Shown here in pieces: positions 59,936-64,000 of a stretch of DNA of 64,000 bases (its first letter is position 1; each line of letters starts with the position of its first letter). The stretch covers positions 372,001 to 436,000 of the forward strand of contig NZ_BAAAWU010000001.1 of NCBI RefSeq assembly GCF_039535235.1, read 5' to 3'. The notes below the pieces were generated by a model. The model worked only from the letters and a program-made list of their open reading frames with translations. It searched no databases and was not told the origin of the DNA. The stretch is from Streptomyces roseoviridis. GTDB taxonomy: Bacteria; Actinomycetota; Actinomycetes; Streptomycetales; Streptomycetaceae. The position numbers were made by a program, and so were the translations under genes.

Positions 59936-60204
59936 GGCAGCTCTTCCCATCGCTCCGGCGCGTCCGCGCAGGCCACCGCCAGGTCCGCGAGCACGGTGAA
60001 GCCGGCCAGCTCGTCGCGGGCGAGCCGGACGATCTCGTCCCGCCGCGTGGTGGTCGGCACCGTGCCGGTCAGGACGACGGCGGCGCCCCGCTGCTCGATC
60101 TGTACGCCGAGTTCGGCCAGGTCGTCGCCCGCGAGCCGCTCGCGCAGCCGGGCGATGCGGTATTCGCCCTCGTGCGCTCCGGCATGCTGCTGTGGCTCAC
60201 TCAT
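59932..60204 (-). CDS. BON domain protein
   Basis: 90 residues with a BON-fold core: YRIARLRERLAGDDLAELGV, QIEQRGAAVVLTGTVPTTTR, RDEIVRLARDELAGFTV. BON modules bind phospholipids or glycans; this protein has no signal peptide and no second domain. GGGAGGGAG precedes ATG 60204. Its start overlaps the end of the nucleotidyltransferase gene by 8 bp, and its stop overlaps the metallophosphoesterase start (ATGA). Confidence 0.85.
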   Translation of the reverse strand: MSEPQQHAGAHEGEYRIARLRERLAGDDLAELGVQIEQRGAAVVLTGTVPTTTRRDEIVRLARDELAGFTVLADLAVACADAPERWEELP

Positions 60205-60931
60205 CACCGCTCCCTCCCCCGGGCGTCGCCGTGCCGCCCGCCCCGGCACCGGCTGCCCCGGCCCTGGGGATGACGTCGAGGAGTTCGAGGAGGTAGAGGA
60301 ACGCCTCCGCCATCGGCAGTCCCTCGGTCTCCGCGCGCACGCGTGCCCAGTCGACGCGCTCGCGCAGTCCGCGGGCGACCGGCAGCAGGGCGCCGAAGTC
60401 GCAGTGGTGCTCGGAGAGCGCCGCGAGCCGGACGGTCATCAGGTCGGTGGGCTCGATCACCGGCATGTGGACGGAGTCGACGGGCAGCGTCAGGGCCCGT
60501 CCGAGGAGTTCGGTGGTGACGGGGCGGCCGGCCAGCGAGAAGATGAGGTCGATCTCCTCTCCCCCGCTGCGGGCCTTCACCAGCCAGTCCTCCGGCGGGT
60601 CCACGATCCGGATGCCGCGCTCGCGCAGCAGCTCGGTGACCGTGTCGGCGTCCTCCCTGCGCACGGCGAAGTCGGTGTCGTGCTGGAGCCGCACGGGGAT
60701 CCCGTGCGCGTACGCCGCGACGCTCCCGACCAGGGCGAAGGGGCAGCCCGACGTCTTCAGGACGGCGGCGACCTCCTTCGTGACCTCCAGGATGGCCTGG
60801 GTGTGGTCCGGTGGCAGGGCGTGGGCGCGGTCGTCGCGCTCCACCCTTATCTCGCCCTGGTCCGTCCGCAGCTGGTGCGGCTGGGTGAGCGGGGCGCGGG
60901 CGTCGTCACGACGCCCTTCCGTGAGCTTCAT
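60197..60931 (-). CDS. Nucleotidyltransferase-fold protein
   Basis: 244 residues with a core like the MNT/NTase family: CPFALVGSVAAYAHGIPVRL, DTDFAVRREDADTVTELL (D-x-D-like metal residues), EEIDLIFSLAGRPVTTELL. The acidic pair (DTDF) and IDLIF fit a Pol-beta-fold transferase. Role unknown; possibly transfers a nucleotide to a protein or RNA. GGAGGAGG precedes ATG 60931. It is the first gene of a tight operon with BON and metallophosphoesterase proteins. The extreme C-terminus is Ala/Gly-rich. Confidence 0.82.
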   Translation of the reverse strand: MKLTEGRRDDARAPLTQPHQLRTDQGEIRVERDDRAHALPPDHTQAILEVTKEVAAVLKTSGCPFALVGSVAAYAHGIPVRLQHDTDFAVRREDADTVTELLRERGIRIVDPPEDWLVKARSGGEEIDLIFSLAGRPVTTELLGRALTLPVDSVHMPVIEPTDLMTVRLAALSEHHCDFGALLPVARGLRERVDWARVRAETEGLPMAEAFLYLLELLDVIPRAGAAGAGAGGTATPGGGSGDE

Positions 60932-61000
60932 GGGGTCCTCCTCCCGGGGACGACCGGCGTCTCGTCGGGGGCCGGAGCCCTGCCACTACCCCGAACGGCG

Positions 61001-62116
61001 CTAAGCATCCCCACCACCGTGGTCGTCGTCGGCATCGCCGAGAGGCGTCCGCAGGGCCGTCGTACCGGCCTCCCAGGCGTCTGTGGCGGCGTCGGAGAGC
61101 GCGTCCTCGAGGAGGACGGTGGCCTCGACACCGAAGGTCACGTCGTCGGCGAGGTCCGGCTCGTCGGCGAGGAGCCCGCCGACGACGTCCCGCCGCACCA
61201 GCTGCTCGTGCACGGCGTCGGCCTCCACGTGCTCGTCGTAGAACCGGATCGCGGCCTGCCCCGCGCCGATCCGGCGCATGGCGGCGGCGATGCGGGACGC
61301 GCCGGGCGAGGAGGTGACCTCGAGGGCCGCGAAGTGGCCGACGAGCGCGCCGCGGCGGGACCGGTGGAGTCCGAGCAGCGACATCAGGTTCACCGCGGCC
61401 AGGGCCGGTGCGCCGACGTGGGGCAGATAGCGGCCGTAGGAGGAGTCGAGGCCGAGGTCCTCCATCAGGTCGGCGAACAGCCGCGCGTGCATCTGCTCGG
61501 GCCGGCCGCAGCCGTACTCGTCGAACTGGATGGTCATCATGGCCGCCTTGGCGCGGCCCTGGAGCCGGGGAACCACCCACAGGTGCGGGTCGGCCTCCCG
61601 GAGCTGGTACACCGAGCGCAGGACGGCGTACTCGCGGAGGTGGCCGAGGGTGCCGTGGCGGAGCAGGTAGTGCGAGGCGCCCCGGCCGTCGACCGGTTCG
61701 GTGAGCAGCGCGTCGAACACCTCGCGCACGCCGCCGAACCGCCCGCAGCGCATCCGCAGCGCGTCCTCGAACCGCCGCTCCAGCAGGGCGCGCAGCCGCA
61801 GCAGGTCGGGGTCCCACTCGGTGTCGTCCGGCACGCCGTCGAAGCCCCGGTAGTGGAGTTCGTAGGCGAGGTGCAGGGCGAGGTGGAGGTCCTCGCCGAA
61901 GGGATCGGCGGCCTCCGTCGCGCGGGGTCCGGGAAGGGTGGCCGTCCGGCCGAGCAGGAAGTCGGCCACGGCCTCGGAGAGCTCGCCTCGGGGTGGCGGG
62001 AGGACGGGGCGGCGGTCGGGCCGCCGGGCCGCCCGGTCGCGCTCGTCCGTCCGTTCGTCGACCTGGGGTGCGTCGACCGCTCGGTCGACCGTCCCGCGCG
62101 GGGCTGTGGTGGTCAT
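61001..62116 (-). CDS. Iron-containing redox enzyme family protein (haem-oxygenase-like)
   Basis: 371 residues of the haem-oxygenase-like di-iron family: HLALHLAYELHYRGFDG, TIQFDEYGCGRPEQMHARLF, AAIRFYDEHVEADAVHEQL supply the helix pattern with Glu/His/Asp ligands. ATG 62116 starts the protein after weak AGAGGA. Such enzymes are oxidases of fatty-acid or amine substrates. The CDGSH iron-sulfur protein encoded just upstream may deliver electrons. Confidence 0.85.
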   Translation of the reverse strand: MTTTAPRGTVDRAVDAPQVDERTDERDRAARRPDRRPVLPPPRGELSEAVADFLLGRTATLPGPRATEAADPFGEDLHLALHLAYELHYRGFDGVPDDTEWDPDLLRLRALLERRFEDALRMRCGRFGGVREVFDALLTEPVDGRGASHYLLRHGTLGHLREYAVLRSVYQLREADPHLWVVPRLQGRAKAAMMTIQFDEYGCGRPEQMHARLFADLMEDLGLDSSYGRYLPHVGAPALAAVNLMSLLGLHRSRRGALVGHFAALEVTSSPGASRIAAAMRRIGAGQAAIRFYDEHVEADAVHEQLVRRDVVGGLLADEPDLADDVTFGVEATVLLEDALSDAATDAWEAGTTALRTPLGDADDDHGGGDA

Positions 62117-62213
62117 GGCAGGGGATCCTCTACGTCTCCGTGGCGTCCGTGTCCGGCTCGTCCGTGTCCGGCGCGTCCGTCGCCTTCCTGTGCGTCGCGT
62201 CGGTGTCCGCCGC

Positions 62214-62708
62214 TCACGGTTCGTGCTCGGCGTGCGCGTGCTCGTCGGCACCGTGCTCGTCGGACGCGTGCTCCTCGGCGCCGTGCTCGTCGGCGGCGTG
62301 CCCCTTGGCGTCCTCGTCCCCGGCTTCGTCGCGACGCCCCCCGTCCCGGGCGGTCCGCCGCAGGCGGGGGCGGTGGCTCGTGTCGCAGAAGGGCGCGCGG
62401 AGACTGCGCCGGCACATGCACAGCGCGACCACGGGACGGTCAGAGCGGCGGACCGTGCCGTCGTCGAGGACGATCTCCACGGGTCCCTCGACCAGCAGCG
62501 GGCCGCCCGCGACGGGAGTGACCCGCGCCGCGGCGGGCCGCCGGAGCGTGGCACCTCCGGTGGGGGCCCCCGCGTCCGGGACGTCCCCGTCCGTGGCGCG
62601 GTCGAGCGTGGCCCGGCCGGTCGCGGCCCGGCCGGTCATCGGGCGCTCGGTCCCGGCGGTCTCGGTCGGGGCGCGGTCGTTCGTCGCGCTGTCGTCGGAA
62701 AAGCTCAC
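62214..62708 (-). CDS. CDGSH iron-sulfur domain protein with His-rich tail
   Basis: 164 residues. The [2Fe-2S] motif is CMCRRSLRAPFCDTSH (C-x-C-x8-C-D-x-S-H), matching CDGSH proteins with T for G. The N-terminal half is Thr/Ala-rich and variable; the C-terminal tail has DEHGAEEHASDEHGADEHAH with many His that may bind metal. GGAGGTG precedes GTG 62708. It lies 97 bp before the haem-oxygenase-like gene; electron transfer to it is inferred. Confidence 0.88.
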   Translation of the reverse strand: MSFSDDSATNDRAPTETAGTERPMTGRAATGRATLDRATDGDVPDAGAPTGGATLRRPAAARVTPVAGGPLLVEGPVEIVLDDGTVRRSDRPVVALCMCRRSLRAPFCDTSHRPRLRRTARDGGRRDEAGDEDAKGHAADEHGAEEHASDEHGADEHAHAEHEP

Positions 62709-62783
62709 GGCACACCTCCGCTCGCATCGGCGTGCCAGACGGGTGCCCCGTTCCGCCGCCGGTATGCGGGGTCCGGGCGGAAC

Positions 62784-62809
62784 GCGTGAGCCCCCGGGAT
62801 CCGGGGTAG
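62784..62809 (+). promoter_or_regulatory. Candidate stress-sigma promoter upstream of the SRPBCC gene
   Basis: GCGT, 16 bases, GGGTAG, about 60 bp before the SRPBCC ATG. Same pattern as at the other stress-type genes, with final G instead of C/T. Confidence 0.3.
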
Positions 62810-62868
62810 CCGCAGACGTCCAGCCCCCCACCCGGCCGGACCGCCCGGACCCCTTCGAGGAGGACCCC

Positions 62869-63498
62869 ATGAGCATGGTGCAGGAAACGATCAGGGTGGA
62901 GGCCCCGCTGCGCGCGGTCTACGACCAGTGGACGCAGTTCGAGGAGTTCCCCCGCTTCATGGAGGGCGTGGAGCAGGTACGGCAGCTCGACGACCGGCAC
63001 TGCCACTGGCGGACGAAGGTCGCGGGGGTGGCCCGCGAGTTCGACACGGAGATCGTCGACCAGCTCCCCGACGAGCGGATCTCCTGGCGCACGGTCGGCG
63101 GCGACGTCAAGCAGAAGGGCGTCGTCACGTTCCAGCGCCTCGACGAGACACACACCCGGGTGAGCCTGGCCCTCGACGTCGAGCCGCAGGGCATGGTCGA
63201 GAAGGCCGGCGACGCCCTCGGCTTCCTGGAGAGCCGGGTCCAGGGCGACCTGCAGCGGTTCAAGCACTTCATCGAGGAACGCGACGAGGCCACCGGCGCC
63301 TGGCGCGGCCGGCTGCGGCCCGCGGACAGCACCGGGGCCGGGGCCGGGGGCGCGACGGGCACGGGTCCGGGTGCGGCCACCGGCAGCGGCACCGGCACGA
63401 GCCCCGGCACGGGCGGGATGCCCCGCACGGAGCCCGAGCGGCCGGGCCCCTACGCCGGCCCGCTCCCGACCGACCCCGGTGAGGAGCCCCGGGCCTGA
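62869..63498 (+). CDS. SRPBCC family protein (START-like) with Gly/Thr-rich tail
   Basis: 209 residues. Residues 1-145 are an SRPBCC lipid-binding fold: ETIRVEAPLRAVYDQWTQFE, EFPRFMEGVEQV, WRTKVAGVAREFDTEIVDQL and the C-terminal helix SRVQGDLQRFKHFIEER. The remainder is Gly/Thr/Pro-rich and disordered. GAGGAGGACCCC precedes ATG 62869. It is of the cyclase/dehydrase type often found among stress genes. It lies 72 bp before the P450 gene and may be co-transcribed. Confidence 0.9.
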   Translation: MSMVQETIRVEAPLRAVYDQWTQFEEFPRFMEGVEQVRQLDDRHCHWRTKVAGVAREFDTEIVDQLPDERISWRTVGGDVKQKGVVTFQRLDETHTRVSLALDVEPQGMVEKAGDALGFLESRVQGDLQRFKHFIEERDEATGAWRGRLRPADSTGAGAGGATGTGPGAATGSGTGTSPGTGGMPRTEPERPGPYAGPLPTDPGEEPRA

Positions 63499-63570
63499 CC
63501 CGGAGGACGGCACGGCGCGGGACGGCGACCGGGGAAACCCGGCGGACGGAGATAGCCGAGGAGGCGGTTC

Positions 63571-64000
63571 ATGCCTGGCGACAACACCCTCGCCCTGCTG
63601 CTCAAGGGCTACGACTGGCTTCCGGACCTGATGCGGCGCCACGGCGGCGACGGCCCGGTGACCACCCGCCTCCTCGGCCGTCCCGTGCGCGTGCTGCACG
63701 GCCCGGAGGCGGTCTCCTTCTTCTACGACGAACACCATGCGCGACGCGGCGGCGCGCTGCCCGGCCCGGTGCTCGACACCCTCTTCGGCCGGGGCGCCGT
63801 GCACACCCTGGACGGCTCGGAACACCGCGCCCGCAAGGCGCTGTTCCTGTCCCGGCTCACCGGGCCGCAGGCCGTCGGAACGCTGACCGCCCGGGTGTGC
63901 GAGGAATTCCGGGAGACCTTCGCCGGGCTCGCCGGACGGGAGGTGTCCCTCTTCGACGAGGGCGCGCTCGTCCTCGCCCGGGCCGTCGGCGACTGGGCCG
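63571..64000 (+). CDS. CYP152-like cytochrome P450 (partial, cut by the window end)
   Basis: Only the first 143 codons are in the window. The text GDNTLALLLKGYDWLPDLM, TRLLGRPVRVLHGPEAVSFF, LFGRGAVHTLDGSEHRARKA and LFLSRL is the N-terminal half of P450s of the fatty-acid peroxygenase (CYP152) group, with the C-helix HRARKALF. Haem-binding Cys lies beyond the window. GAGGAGGCGGTTC precedes ATG 63571. It should use hydrogen peroxide to hydroxylate fatty acids. Confidence 0.8.
   Translation, partial: MPGDNTLALLLKGYDWLPDLMRRHGGDGPVTTRLLGRPVRVLHGPEAVSFFYDEHHARRGGALPGPVLDTLFGRGAVHTLDGSEHRARKALFLSRLTGPQAVGTLTARVCEEFRETFAGLAGREVSLFDEGALVLARAVGDWA

Overview
The window is a very GC-rich (about 73-75 % by eye) actinobacterial chromosome segment, almost certainly Streptomyces. 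The reasons are strong G/C at third codon positions, frequent GTG starts, GGAGG-type ribosome sites, many ATGA/GTGA stop-start overlaps, and families typical of the genus: DUF5709, DUF6480, DUF2690, class E sortase, SpoIIE/PP2C phosphatase with PAS/GAF, F420-dependent oxidoreductase, and a c-di-AMP riboswitch in front of a cell-wall hydrolase. No rRNA, tRNA, CRISPR array, transposase or phage gene was seen. The mix of stress, surface-glycan and hypothetical genes looks like accessory or arm-proximal chromosome rather than the core.

Layout. 1-2.8 kb: end of a SIS-type sugar isomerase, a class II ketose-bisphosphate aldolase, a histidine phosphatase and an HhH-GPD-like protein. 3-6 kb: hemerythrin, then divergent LysM/transglycosylase (riboswitch and Crp-like site) and class E sortase. 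6.1-8.6 kb (minus): acidic protein, universal stress protein, Pro-rich mini-protein, a frameshifted CBS-pair gene and an SDR. 8.8-11.7 kb: an Orn/Lys/Arg-type decarboxylase, a small hydrophilic protein and a 2OG-Fe oxygenase. 12.1-24.8 kb (plus): the most distinctive part, an ADP-heptose/glycan locus of ten genes: UDP-xylose synthase-like epimerase, NodU/TobZ-type carbamoyltransferase, GT2, GmhB, GT9, two GT4-like enzymes, GmhA, HldE and a second GT9. Eight of its nine gene junctions after the epimerase are examined below; most overlap as ATGA or GTGA. Low-complexity in-frame repeats are spread through the coding sequences. 25.4-31.4 kb: MFS transporter (minus), SDR, zinc alcohol dehydrogenase and transketolase.

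31.4-47.3 kb: PP2C phosphatase, YjbR protein, tandem DUF4139 proteins, KatG, F420 oxidoreductase, isochorismatase-like hydrolase, second hemerythrin, topoisomerase IB, two paralogous hypothetical proteins, SDR and ADP-ribosylglycohydrolase. 47.4-57 kb: LuxR/histidine-kinase pair, secreted DUF2690 protein, NUDIX, large secreted alpha/beta hydrolase with Calx-beta-like repeats, EF-hand protein, and a GntR regulator with GTATAC operators before a cytosine-deaminase-like amidohydrolase. 57.5-64 kb: small stress-type proteins, a coupled nucleotidyltransferase-BON-metallophosphatase operon, a haem-oxygenase-like/CDGSH pair, an SRPBCC protein and a truncated CYP152-like P450.

How the genes work together (inference). 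Transketolase can supply sedoheptulose 7-phosphate to GmhA; HldE and GmhB then carry it to ADP-D,D-heptose for the two GT9 enzymes, with carbamoyl and possibly xylosyl decoration. No HldD epimerase is visible. Much of the remainder reads as an oxidative/osmotic stress set (KatG, hemerythrins, USP, CBS, DUF5709, SRPBCC), several members of which have GNNT-N14-16-GGGTA-like promoter candidates.
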